Below are positions 38,645 to 46,872 of a stretch of DNA of 64,000 nucleotides, piece after piece (positions within the stretch are counted from its first letter, which is position 1; each line of letters starts with the position of its first letter). Where the stretch lies: the NCBI RefSeq assembly GCF_028527925.1, contig NZ_JAPESW010000005.1, positions 1-64,000 on the forward strand, in the 5' to 3' direction. The notes under the pieces were generated by a model. The model did not search any database. It saw nothing but the letters and a program-made list of their open reading frames with translations, and had not been told where the DNA came from. The translations under genes and the position numbers were made by a program. This DNA is from Cellulomonas fimi. Lineage in GTDB: Bacteria > Actinomycetota > Actinomycetes > Actinomycetales > Cellulomonadaceae.

Positions 38645-39592
38645 TCAGACGCCGTCGGCGGGGGCCGCGACCGCGAGCACCTCGTGCAGGAGGCCGGTGA
38701 ACGTGCGGGCGCGGTGCACGTGCCGCTCGACGGGCACGTGCCGGTGCGCGCTGTCGGGCAGCATGACGAACTGCGGCAGGTCGGGCCGGTCGTGCGCGAG
38801 CCGCACGACGACCTCGAGGTCGGGCTCGGCGCGGCGCCCCACGGTGACGACGGCCCGCGCGCGCGTCATCGCGACGAGCTCGGACGCGTGGTGCGCGGTG
38901 ACGGGCCCGCCGACCAGCCGCCCGTCGACACCCCTCTCGACGAGCGCGCCGGCGAGCGCGTGCGCGACGAGCGGTCGCTCCTCGCCGGGCGGCACGAGCA
39001 CCAGGACGACCGGGCTGCCCGCGGCCGGCGGGTCGACGGTCGCGTCGCGCAGCGCGGCGGACGCTGCGGCGCGCACGGTGAGCGCGGCGTCGACCCCGGG
39101 CCGGTCGACCACGGTCCGGCGCGCGAGCTGGGTGAGCGCGGGCTCGACGAGGTCGGTCCACCAGCGTGCGACGGCGCCAGGCGTGCCGGTCGCGAGCGCG
39201 AGGAGCCGCGCGCAGCGGTCGGCGTCGTCCGCGAGCGCGGCGTCGACGACGGCCGTGGGGCTCGCGTCGGGGTGCGGGGCGACGGGGCGGACGCGGTGGC
39301 CGTGCTCGGCGGTCACGTCGGTCGCGAGCGCGAGACGCGCGGCCTCGCCGGGCGCGACCCCCTCGAGCGTGAGGCGCCGCATGACGAGCAGCCGTTCGAC
39401 GTCGTGGGCGCTGTACCGGCGGTGCGCGCCCGCGGAGTGCTCGGAGGGCCCGAGCCCGTAGCGGCGGTCCCAGGTCCGCAGGGTCGCCGGCGCGACGCCG
39501 AGCCGGCGCGCGACGGCCGCGACGGCGAGCGCGGGGGCTCCCGCGTCGGGCGCCGTGGTCGTGGGCGTCGAGACGTCCTCGTCGGCGGGCAT
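38645..39592 (-). CDS. MerR-family regulator with cobalamin-domain-like sensor
   Basis: 315 residues. MerR winged helix at about 21-90 (AVAAVARRLGVAPATLRTWD, then HRRYSAHDVERL), followed by a helical and Rossmann-like half as in CarH/LitR-type regulators. The B12-ligand motif DxHxxG is not present at its expected place (VPPGEERPLVAHALAG), so vitamin B12 sensing is doubtful. ATG 39592 has CACAAT six bases upstream and no ribosome site. Divergent from whiB. Confidence 0.78.
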   Translation of the reverse strand: MPADEDVSTPTTTAPDAGAPALAVAAVARRLGVAPATLRTWDRRYGLGPSEHSAGAHRRYSAHDVERLLVMRRLTLEGVAPGEAARLALATDVTAEHGHRVRPVAPHPDASPTAVVDAALADDADRCARLLALATGTPGAVARWWTDLVEPALTQLARRTVVDRPGVDAALTVRAAASAALRDATVDPPAAGSPVVLVLVPPGEERPLVAHALAGALVERGVDGRLVGGPVTAHHASELVAMTRARAVVTVGRRAEPDLEVVVRLAHDRPDLPQFVMLPDSAHRHVPVERHVHRARTFTGLLHEVLAVAAPADGV

Positions 39593-39718
39593 GACGCGAT
39601 TGTGCCAGTGCTGCCGGGGTCGCCGTGCGGTGACGACGGCGACGCGCGGACCGGACCGCGCCAGCCGACCTGGGCGTCCGCTCAGAAGCGCGTCATCACA
39701 CGATCGTGCGAAGCAGTC

Positions 39719-39747
39719 TTGAACAACTTCTGGCGCGGTTGTAGCGT
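39719..39747 (+). promoter_or_regulatory. whiB promoter
   Basis: -35 TTGAAC (39719-39724), 17-base spacer, -10 TAGCGT (39742-39747). The predicted start leaves a leader of about 100 bases before the whiB ATG. Confidence 0.65.
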
Positions 39748-39853
39748 TCAGGCCATCGCACCACCCGCACACCCTGCGGAGTGCCGCACGACCCGAGCTA
39801 CCGAGCGCGCTGGAGCCCACGGCCCGCCGACTCGGATTGACTGAGGAGGACGC

Positions 39854-40150
39854 ATGGCGGAGATCTCGCGGTTGCCCGGACCGGTGATGGACCTGTGGGA
39901 GTGGCAGTTCGAAGGCGCGTGCCGCGACGCCGACCAGGACCTGTTCTTCCACCCCGAGGGCGAGCGTGGGTCGGCACGTCGGCGCCGTGCGGAGGCCGCG
40001 AAGGCCATCTGCGCGACGTGCCCCGTGCTCAAGGAGTGCCGTGAGCAGTCGCTCGCGGTGCGCGAGCCCTACGGCGTGTGGGGCGGCCTGTCCGAGGACG
40101 AGCGGGCCGCGATCCTGGCGCAGCGCAACGGTCGCCGCGCGGTCGTCTGA
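39854..40150 (+). CDS. WhiB-family iron-sulphur regulator (WhiB3-like)
   Basis: 98 residues. Four Fe-S cluster cysteines at 23, 53, 56 and 62 (C-x29-CxxC-x5-C), the sigma-interacting GVWGG turn and a basic C-terminus. Sequence and neighbourhood (groES on one side, guaB region on the other) match WhiB3 of mycobacteria. Binds the principal sigma factor and couples redox state to transcription. ATG 39854 has GAGGAGG upstream. Confidence 0.93.
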   Translation: MAEISRLPGPVMDLWEWQFEGACRDADQDLFFHPEGERGSARRRRAEAAKAICATCPVLKECREQSLAVREPYGVWGGLSEDERAAILAQRNGRRAVV

Positions 40151-40169
40151 CCGCCGACCCACCGGTACG

Positions 40170-40205
40170 ACGAAGGCCCCCGACCAGCAGGTCGGGGGCC
40201 TTCGT
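40170..40205. terminator. Bidirectional hairpin terminator
   Basis: Perfect 15-bp stem (40170-40184 with 40191-40205) and a 6-base loop between convergent whiB and groES. Confidence 0.9.
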
Positions 40206-40247
40206 GGTGCCCGGCGCCGTCAGGGACGCGCGCCGGGCACCGTCAGA

Positions 40248-40544
40248 TCACTTGACGACGACCGCGAGGATGTCGCGGGCCGAGAGGATCAGGTACTCCT
40301 CGCCGGCGTACTTGACCTCGGTGCCGCCGTACTTCGAGTAGATCACCTTGTCGCCGACGGCCACGTCGAGCGGGATCCGGTTGCCGTTGTCGTCGACACG
40401 ACCCGGACCCACCGCCAGGACCTCGCCCTCCTGGGGCTTCTCCTTGGCGCTGTCCGGGATGACGAGACCCGAGGCCGTCGTCGTCTCCGCGTCGAGCGTC
40501 TTGACGACGATCCGGTCCTCGAGGGGCTTGATGGAGACCGACAC
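40248..40544 (-). CDS. groES: Co-chaperonin GroES
   Basis: 98 residues. Complete Cpn10 with mobile loop [14 protein letters not shown] and the closing ILAVVVK. Caps GroEL for protein folding. No groEL follows within the window: the next gene downstream is whiB, so groES stands alone. Controlled by two CIRCE elements; leader of about 115 bases. Confidence 0.97.
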   Translation of the reverse strand: MSVSIKPLEDRIVVKTLDAETTTASGLVIPDSAKEKPQEGEVLAVGPGRVDDNGNRIPLDVAVGDKVIYSKYGGTEVKYAGEEYLILSARDILAVVVK

Positions 40545-40633
40545 AGCGGACCTCCCCTTCGCATGTGAGTCGTATTCGAGCTGTCCGAGCGCACCGACTC
40601 ACGTCGTCGCGGGTGCCGTGACCAGGTGCGCAA

Positions 40634-40660
40634 CTGGCACACTCATACCGAGAGTGCCAG
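40634..40660 (-). promoter_or_regulatory. CIRCE element 2 (degenerate)
   Basis: CTGGCACAC (40634-40642), nine-base spacer, GAGTGCCAG (40652-40660). Matches TTAGCACTC-N9-GAGTGCTAA imperfectly and covers the predicted transcription start of groES. Confidence 0.75.
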
Positions 40661-40666
40661 CTCCTC

Positions 40667-40695
40667 ACTCTAGGAACGGGTTAGCACTCGGTCAA
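40667..40695 (-). promoter_or_regulatory. groES promoter
   Basis: Minus strand -35 TTGACC (40695-40690), 17-base spacer, -10 TAGAGT (40672-40667). The -35 lies in the spacer of CIRCE 1 and the start lies at CIRCE 2. Confidence 0.75.
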
Positions 40696-40707
40696 GGCGA
40701 GTGCCAA
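40681..40707 (-). promoter_or_regulatory. CIRCE element 1 (HrcA operator)
   Basis: TTAGCACTC (40681-40689), nine-base spacer, GAGTGCCAA (40699-40707): one mismatch from consensus. HrcA bound here would block the groES -35 box. Confidence 0.92.
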
Positions 40708-40796
40708 CGTCACGGCGTGGCGCGGACACCGACGACCCTGGCCCCGCCGTCCGGCGGCCGCCGCGCGGCCCGGCAGGCCGTGGAAGGATCGCCCGC

Positions 40797-41984
40797 ATGG
40801 ACGCCGCCGGCCTCACCGCGCTGCTCAGCCCTCAGGGATGGGCGCTGCTCTCGGCGCTCCCGCCGTACGACGAGCAGCGGGCGATGGCCCTGTCCGCGCG
40901 CCTGCACGCCGAGGGGCTCGACCCCGCGCTCGTCGCCGCCGCGCTCACGCAGTCCCGGCTGCGGGCCCGCGCCCGCGCGAAGCTCGGCGACTTCGCCGAC
41001 GGGATGCTGTTCACCGCCGCGGGCCTCGAGCAGGCGACGCGGCTCACCGTCGCGGCCCACCACGCGCGGCGCTACCGCGACGCCGGCACGACCCGCGTCG
41101 CCGACCTCACGTGCGGCATCGGCGCCGACGCGATGGCGTTCGCGGGCATGGGGCTCGCGGTGCTCGCGACCGACGTCGACGAGGCCACGGCCGCGATCGC
41201 GACCGTCAACCTGCGGCACTTCCCCGACACCGAGGTGCGGCACGCCGACGGGCTCACGCTCGACCTCGCGGCCGAGGGCGTCGACGGCGTGTACGCCGAC
41301 CCGGCGCGCCGCACGTCGTCGGGCAGCCGCGTGTTCGACCCCGGCGCCTACGCCCCGCCGCTCGACGCGGTGCTCGCGCTGCGCGACCGCGTCCCCGCGC
41401 TCGGGCTCAAGCTCGGGCCCGGCGTCCCGCACTCCGCGCTCCCGGCCGACGCGCAGGCGCAGTGGGTGTCCGTCGACGGCGACGTCGTCGAGGTCGGGCT
41501 CTGGTTCGGCCCGCTCGCGCCCGAGGGGCCCGGACGCTCGGCGCTCGTGCTGTCGGGGACGACGGCGCACACCATCGGCACCGGTCCCGACGGCCCCGCG
41601 CACGCGTCCGCCGGACCCGTCGGCGCGTACCTCTACGAGCCCGACGGTGCCGTCATCCGGGCCGGGCTCGTGGGCGACGTCGCCCAGCGGGTGCGCGGGA
41701 CGCTCGTGGACCCGACGATCGCCTACGTGACGTCCGACGAGCTGCACGACGAACCCGTCGCCACCGCGTACCGCGTGCTCGACACGATGCCGTTCGGCCT
41801 CAAGCGGCTGCGCACGTACCTGCGCGAGCGTGGCGTCGGGCGGCTGACCATCAAGAAGCGCGGCACGGCCGTCGTCCCCGAGCAGCTGCGCAAGCAGCTC
41901 GACCTGCGCGGCGACGCCGAGGCGACCGTCGTGCTCACCCGCGTCGCCGGGCACCAGCAGGTGCTCGTCGTGGAGCGCGTCTGA
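40797..41984 (+). CDS. THUMP-like class I SAM methyltransferase
   Basis: 395 residues. SAM-binding core with VADLTCGIGADAMAFA (motif I), the acidic ATDVDE and YADPARR, and a C-terminal THUMP-like domain (about 300-395, LKRLRTYLRERGVG and IKKRGTAV). Family members are conserved in actinomycetes; the target, presumably an RNA, is unknown to me. ATG 40797 with GGAAGGA upstream; the stop shares a base with the next start (TGATG). Confidence 0.85.
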   Translation: MDAAGLTALLSPQGWALLSALPPYDEQRAMALSARLHAEGLDPALVAAALTQSRLRARARAKLGDFADGMLFTAAGLEQATRLTVAAHHARRYRDAGTTRVADLTCGIGADAMAFAGMGLAVLATDVDEATAAIATVNLRHFPDTEVRHADGLTLDLAAEGVDGVYADPARRTSSGSRVFDPGAYAPPLDAVLALRDRVPALGLKLGPGVPHSALPADAQAQWVSVDGDVVEVGLWFGPLAPEGPGRSALVLSGTTAHTIGTGPDGPAHASAGPVGAYLYEPDGAVIRAGLVGDVAQRVRGTLVDPTIAYVTSDELHDEPVATAYRVLDTMPFGLKRLRTYLRERGVGRLTIKKRGTAVVPEQLRKQLDLRGDAEATVVLTRVAGHQQVLVVERV

Positions 41985-43132
41985 TGGCCGCGCCCGTCAC
42001 GCTTCCGTTCGCGCGGTCCGCGCGGTCGAGCGTCGGGCTCGAGTGGGAGGTCGCGCTCGTCGACGCCGACTCGGGCGACCTGCGGCAGGCCGCGCAGGCC
42101 ATCTTCGACACGGTCCGGCCCAACGACGGGTCCGAGCACCCCCACATCAAGCAGGAGCTGCTGCTCAACACCGTCGAGATCGCGTCGGGCGTGTGCCGCA
42201 CCGTGGGCGAGGCCGGGGCCGACCTGCGCCGCGCGCTCGACGAGGTCGGGGCCGCCGCCGAGCCGCTGCGCATCGAGCTCATGGGTGGCGGCACGCACCC
42301 CTTCGCGAACTGGGCGCAGCAGAAGGTCACCGACAAGCAGCGGTACGCGACGCTCATCGACCGCACGCAGTGGTGGGGCCGGCAGATGCTCATCTACGGC
42401 GTGCACGTGCACGTCGGCATCGAGGACCGCGACAAGGTCCTGCCGTTGTCCCGGGCGATGCTCACCGTCTTCCCGCACCTGCAGTCGCTGTCCGCGTCGT
42501 CGCCGTTCTGGGGCGGGAAGGACACCGGCTACGCGTCCAACCGCGCGCTGCTGTTCCAGCAGCTGCCGACTGCCGGGCTGCCGTTCGGGTTCGAGCGGTG
42601 GGAGCAGCTCGAGCAGTACGTCGGCGACATGATGCACACGGGCGTCATCGACCAGTTCGACGAGGTCCGGTGGGACGTCCGGCCGTCGCCGCGGTTCGGG
42701 ACGCTCGAGATGCGCGTCGCCGACGGCGCGACCAACCTGCTCGAGGTCACCGCGATCTCGGCCCTCACGCACTGCTTCGTCGAGCACTTCTCGTCCATGC
42801 TCGACCGCGGCGAGACGCTGCCCGCGCTGCCGCCGTGGTTCGCGCAGGAGAACAAGTGGCGCTCGGCCCGGTACGGGATGGACGCGATCATCATCACGAA
42901 CGCCGCCGGGGACGAGGAGCTCGTCACCGACGCCGTCGGCCGCTGGCTCGTCGAGCTCGCGCCCGTCGCCGAGCGGCTCGGGTGCAGCGAGGAGCTCGAC
43001 CAGGTGCGCGTCATCCTGCGCCGCGGCGCGTCGTACCAGCGGCAGCGCGCCGTCGCGCGCAGGAACGCGGGCGAGCTCGACGCGGTCGTCCGCTCGCTCG
43101 TCGCCGAGCTCAGGGCGGGCCGCCCGCTCTAG
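41984..43132 (+). CDS. YbdK-type carboxylate-amine ligase (glutamate-cysteine ligase 2 family)
   Basis: 382 residues. GCS2 fold: VGLEWEVALVD (metal and ATP site), ELLLNTVEI, the THPFANW loop, VHVHVGI and FGTLEMRVAD. Family enzymes join glutamate to an amine in an ATP-dependent way; actinomycetes use mycothiol, so a role in glutathione is unlikely and the real substrate is uncertain. Translationally coupled to the methyltransferase upstream. Confidence 0.88.
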   Translation: MAAPVTLPFARSARSSVGLEWEVALVDADSGDLRQAAQAIFDTVRPNDGSEHPHIKQELLLNTVEIASGVCRTVGEAGADLRRALDEVGAAAEPLRIELMGGGTHPFANWAQQKVTDKQRYATLIDRTQWWGRQMLIYGVHVHVGIEDRDKVLPLSRAMLTVFPHLQSLSASSPFWGGKDTGYASNRALLFQQLPTAGLPFGFERWEQLEQYVGDMMHTGVIDQFDEVRWDVRPSPRFGTLEMRVADGATNLLEVTAISALTHCFVEHFSSMLDRGETLPALPPWFAQENKWRSARYGMDAIIITNAAGDEELVTDAVGRWLVELAPVAERLGCSEELDQVRVILRRGASYQRQRAVARRNAGELDAVVRSLVAELRAGRPL

Positions 43133-43165
43133 GGCCGTGGGGCTGACGCGGGGTGTCGTCGCCGG

Positions 43166-45844
43166 TCAGGGCAGGCGGGTCGCGGCGAGGTCGTCCCAGC
43201 GGACCGTCGTCGGGCCGTTCGTCGTCGACGAGCTGAGGTAGGCCATGAGACGCACGCCGCCCGCGGTCTGCAGGCCCGCCGTCGCGTCGGTCGCGGTGTA
43301 CTGCCACGTCGTCGGCTCGGGGGTGCCGTCGAGCCAGGCGCGCGTACGGACCGTCGTCGGCGCGGTGCCCTGGACCTGCACGCGCACGTGGAGCCGCGCC
43401 CCCGGCGTCAGCACGACACCGGGCAGCGTGTTGCCCGTGAGGACCGTCCCCGACCGCTCGGTGTGCAGCTGCACGCCGCCGCCCGCGAGCACCTTGACCC
43501 GCGCGCCGTAGTCGGCCGAGCCGACCACGCGGCCGGACACCGTGGCGTAGAGCGGGCCGTTCGGCACGGTGTCGAGCGCGAGCGTCGTGTGCACGTCCGT
43601 CGCCGTCGCCGCGACCGCCGCGGAGCCGAGCGTCGCGGTGAGGGTGGCGCCCGCCGGCACCTGCATCGCGCCCGTCCCGGCACCGACGGAGAACCGGGTC
43701 GAGCCGCCGCCCACGGTCCACGCGCCGCCCGTGTCGGCGTTCCCCCACCCCCCGGCCACGGCGCGCCCGAAGGCGTCGGCGGCGAGCGTCGTCGCGGGTG
43801 GCGGTGGCGGTGGGGCCGTGACGGTGACCGCGCGCGTCGTCGACGCGGTCGCACCGTCGTCGTCCGTGACGGTCAGCGTGACGGTGTACGTGCCCGCCGC
43901 GGCGTACGTGCGCGACGCGGTCGTGCCGGTCGCCGTGCTGCCGTCGCCGAACGACCAGGTGCGGGACACGACCGTCCCGTCGGCGTCGGTCGAGCCCGCC
44001 GAGTCCACGGCGACCGTGAGGTCGGTGGTCGCCGCCGTGAACGCCGCGACGGGCGCCTGGTTCGGCGGCGGGGGCGGCGGGGTCGTGCCGATCGACGTCA
44101 CCACGAGGTCGTCCCAGCGGGTCGTGAGCGCGCCGCCGGTCGTCGTGGAGCTCACGTACGTCATGAGCCGCACGCCCCCCGCGCCCTGGAGCGCCGCGGT
44201 CGCGTCGGTCGCGGTGAACTGCCACGCCGTCGGCTCCGACTGCCCGTCCTCCCACGCACGCACCCGCACGACGGTCGGTGACGTGCCCTCGACCTGCGTG
44301 CGGACCCGCAGCCGCTCGCCCGCGGTGAGCGCGACGCCGGGCAGCGTGCCGCCCGTCAGGACCGTGCCGGAGCGCTCGGTGTGCAGCTGCACAGCGCCGC
44401 CCGCGAGCACCTTGACGCGTGCGCCGTAGTCGCCCGACCCGACGACGCGTCCCGACACCGTCGCGTACAGGGCGTTGCTCGGGATCCGGTCGAGCGCGAC
44501 GGTCGTCGTCACGTCGGTCGCCGTCGACGACACCCCGCCGAGCGTCGCGGTCACCGTGCCGCCCGGGAGCGGCGACTGCTGGCCCGTCCCGCCGCCCACG
44601 GCGAACCGTGCGGCCCCGCCGCCGACCGACCAGGGTCCACCCGTGTCGGCGCTGCCCCAGCCGCCCGTCAGGGTCCGCCCGAACGCGTCGGCGGCGAGCG
44701 GTCCGGGCTGCGGGTCGGGCGGGGTGCCCGTCATCGCGTAGGGCAGCGTGAACTGGCTGTCGGCGTCGGTCTCGTAGCGGTCGAGCGTCGGTGAGTACGT
44801 CGTCGCGCGGATCTCGTCGGCCGCCGGGTCGAACGTGTAGTAGCGCAGCCAGCCGTCGCCGCCGTTGGCGCGGTCCTGGTAGTCGGTGAGCACCGCGTGC
44901 ACGGGCTGCCCGCACGCGTTGGTGTCGGTGCGGCGCGCCTCGCCGAGGTCGCCCTCGCTGAAGTGCCCCGACACGACGAGGAAGACCGAGCACGACGGGC
45001 GGACGAGCTCCTCCCAGATCGCGCGGCCGCTGTTGCCGCCGTCGGCGCGCGCGACCTGCGTCGTGAGCCCGCCCGCGGTGTCGACGTAGGAGTGCGTCGC
45101 GACGATCGCGCGGCGCTCGGGGTAGGCGGCGAGCACCCGACGCCCCCAGTCGAGCGCGTAGTCCGGCGCGTTCATCTCGAGGCTGAGCAGCAGGAAGTCC
45201 ATGCCGCCCGCGGTGAACAGCGCGAACGAGTCCATGTTCTGCCGGTCGACGGGATCGGGTCCGAACAGCCCCTGGCCGAGGTACCCGCCGTACGACGCCG
45301 TGGCGCCGTTCCAGGACGCGTTCGCGTACCGGCTCGGCGGGAAGTACTGCCGGTAGAGCGGCGCCTCGCCGGTCGTGAGGTCCATGTCGTGGTTTCCCGG
45401 CAGCACGGCGTTCGGCACGCCCGCCGCGTCGAGCACGGCCATGTGCTGCGACGCGCGCTGCCACTGCACGTCGGCGGTGTCGACGCCCACGAGGTCGCCC
45501 ACCTGGGACACGAAGGCGATGTCGAGGTCGTCGGCGTGGTCGGCGATCCACCGCGTCTGGACGCCCATCGTCGCCTGGTTCGCGGACGTGCTCACGTAGT
45601 TCTGCGTGTCGGGCAGCACCACGAGCGTGAAGGGAGCCGGCTCGGCGGCGCTCGCGGGGGCGGCGGCAAGACCCCCGCCGACGAGGCCCGCGACGAGCAG
45701 CAGGACGACGGCCGCGCGGCGTCGGCGTCGTGCCTCGCGATGGACGACCGCAGGCACGTGCGCCGGGGCGTGCGGACGGGCCGGGCGCGCGTGCCGGGCG
45801 CTGCGGGCGGAGGGGTGGTCGGCGGGGCGGTCGTGCGGGGGCAT
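43166..45844 (-). CDS. Secreted metallophosphoesterase with PKD domain and duplicated C-terminal domain
   Basis: 892 residues from ATG 45844 (AGGAG six bases upstream). A long basic, His/Pro-rich N-terminus precedes a signal peptide (about 38-66, cut near ASAA). Calcineurin-like phosphoesterase at about 72-350 with Asp79, Asp117 (QVGDLVG), GNHD 150-153, His251 and GH 293-294. Then a domain at about 383-585, a Pro-linker, a PKD domain (about 598-677), a second Pro-linker and a repeat of the first domain (687-892). The duplicated domain is jelly-roll-like and may bind carbohydrate. Substrate unknown; it could be a phosphodiesterase or nucleotidase outside the cell. Confidence 0.9.
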   Translation of the reverse strand: MPPHDRPADHPSARSARHARPARPHAPAHVPAVVHREARRRRRAAVVLLLVAGLVGGGLAAAPASAAEPAPFTLVVLPDTQNYVSTSANQATMGVQTRWIADHADDLDIAFVSQVGDLVGVDTADVQWQRASQHMAVLDAAGVPNAVLPGNHDMDLTTGEAPLYRQYFPPSRYANASWNGATASYGGYLGQGLFGPDPVDRQNMDSFALFTAGGMDFLLLSLEMNAPDYALDWGRRVLAAYPERRAIVATHSYVDTAGGLTTQVARADGGNSGRAIWEELVRPSCSVFLVVSGHFSEGDLGEARRTDTNACGQPVHAVLTDYQDRANGGDGWLRYYTFDPAADEIRATTYSPTLDRYETDADSQFTLPYAMTGTPPDPQPGPLAADAFGRTLTGGWGSADTGGPWSVGGGAARFAVGGGTGQQSPLPGGTVTATLGGVSSTATDVTTTVALDRIPSNALYATVSGRVVGSGDYGARVKVLAGGAVQLHTERSGTVLTGGTLPGVALTAGERLRVRTQVEGTSPTVVRVRAWEDGQSEPTAWQFTATDATAALQGAGGVRLMTYVSSTTTGGALTTRWDDLVVTSIGTTPPPPPPNQAPVAAFTAATTDLTVAVDSAGSTDADGTVVSRTWSFGDGSTATGTTASRTYAAAGTYTVTLTVTDDDGATASTTRAVTVTAPPPPPPATTLAADAFGRAVAGGWGNADTGGAWTVGGGSTRFSVGAGTGAMQVPAGATLTATLGSAAVAATATDVHTTLALDTVPNGPLYATVSGRVVGSADYGARVKVLAGGGVQLHTERSGTVLTGNTLPGVVLTPGARLHVRVQVQGTAPTTVRTRAWLDGTPEPTTWQYTATDATAGLQTAGGVRLMAYLSSSTTNGPTTVRWDDLAATRLP
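43169..44698 (-). repeat. Intragenic duplication of a roughly 200-residue domain
   Basis: Copies at 44698-44090 and 43786-43169 share blocks such as LAADAFGR, GGWG.ADTGG, VSGRVVGS.DYGARVKVLAG and VQLHTERSGTVLTG, with long near-identical DNA stretches around the last two. The copies flank the PKD domain. Confidence 0.9.
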
Positions 45845-45945
45845 GGCGACTCCTGGGCTCCCGTCCAGTGGATCGGTCGGGGCAAACCGTGTCAATCACC
45901 CGGAAAAGGGTCGCGCGGGTGATGTCATCGCCTGCTACTTGTCAT

Positions 45946-45961
45946 TGCCTACTAGTAGGCA
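45946..45961. promoter_or_regulatory. PadR operator palindrome
   Basis: Perfect 16-bp palindrome TGCCTACTAGTAGGCA, directly abutting a -10-like TAGCCT (45962-45967), which is six bases before the padR start. A repressor here would block its own transcript. Confidence 0.72.
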
Positions 45962-45973
45962 TAGCCTTCCCAC

Positions 45974-46363
45974 GTGGACGACGACCGCGATCCCCAGCTC
46001 CTCAAGGGCGTGCTGCCCATGCTCGTGCTCGCCGCCCTGCGGCAGGGCGAGTCCTACGGGTACGAGCTCGTCACGCGTCTCCAGGACGCCGGGCTCACCG
46101 AGCTCGCCGCGGGGACGCTCTACCCCGTTCTCAACCGGCTCGAGCGCGAGGGTCGCGTGTCGTCCCGGCTCGTCGCCTCGCCGTCGGGCCCGGCGCGCAA
46201 GTACTACCTGCCGACCGAGGCGGGGACGACCGAGCTCGCGCGCGCCCAGCGCTCGTGGCTGCGCCTCGCCGCCACCGTCGCGCGCGTGCTCGACACCGCC
46301 ACCCCGACCGATCCCGACGCCGCTCCCGCGCCGCCCACCGACGACCACCGGAGGACCCCATGA
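45974..46363 (+). CDS. PadR-family transcriptional repressor
   Basis: 129 residues. PadR winged helix (about 8-85: LPMLVLAALRQGESYGYELV, GTLYPVLNRLEREG, RKYYLPTEAG) and a short C-terminal helix, ending in a Pro/Asp-rich tail. GTG 45974; leaderless pattern with the operator just upstream. Its stop overlaps the membrane gene (ATGA), the usual PadR-target layout. Confidence 0.93.
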   Translation: MDDDRDPQLLKGVLPMLVLAALRQGESYGYELVTRLQDAGLTELAAGTLYPVLNRLEREGRVSSRLVASPSGPARKYYLPTEAGTTELARAQRSWLRLAATVARVLDTATPTDPDAAPAPPTDDHRRTP

Positions 46364-46863
46364 CCAGCCTCTCGCTCCGCGACCGCCTCGTCCGCGAGGC
46401 GTACCTCACGCGCTTCTCCTGGGCCGTCCAGGACCACCCGCACGACCATGCGCTGGTCCGCGACGTCCGCCGCGAGGTCACCGCGACCGCCGACCAGATC
46501 GGCATGCGGGCCGCGGTCGCCGGCCTCGGCCACCCGCGCGTGCTCGCCGAGGGCTACCTGGCCGAGCTCGGGCGGCGCACGCCGCGCTGGGCCACGGGCG
46601 GCGTCTGGGCCGGGCTCGCGGTCGGCGCGCTGGTCTACCTCGCGCTGGCCTACACGCTCGGCACGCTCGACACGCTGCTCGACCTCGGCGGCGGCACGCT
46701 CACGCGCACGACGCTGGGCGCCACCACCCAGTACACGGCGACGGCCGACGCGCTCGGGGTCGAGACCTCGCTGTCCTGGCAGTGGCTCCTGCTGGGGGCC
46801 GGCGTGTCCGCCGTGGCGTTCGCCCTCGGCTCGCGCGCGTGGCGCGTGTGGACGCCCGCCTGA
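46360..46863 (+). CDS. PadR-coupled membrane protein
   Basis: 167 residues. N-terminal cytoplasmic helical part resembling HAAS/DUF1700-type domains paired with PadR regulators (about 1-75), then two membrane helices (about 82-105 and 143-162). Possibly a sensor or anti-factor whose level PadR sets; the activity is unknown. GGAGG before ATG 46360. Confidence 0.78.
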   Translation: MTSLSLRDRLVREAYLTRFSWAVQDHPHDHALVRDVRREVTATADQIGMRAAVAGLGHPRVLAEGYLAELGRRTPRWATGGVWAGLAVGALVYLALAYTLGTLDTLLDLGGGTLTRTTLGATTQYTATADALGVETSLSWQWLLLGAGVSAVAFALGSRAWRVWTPA

Positions 46864-46872
46864 GGGGTCCGG

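Noticed and set aside
38645..40162. MerR-like gene extended upstream to 40162
   Set aside because: The extension runs antisense through whiB; the MerR fold starts just after ATG 39592.
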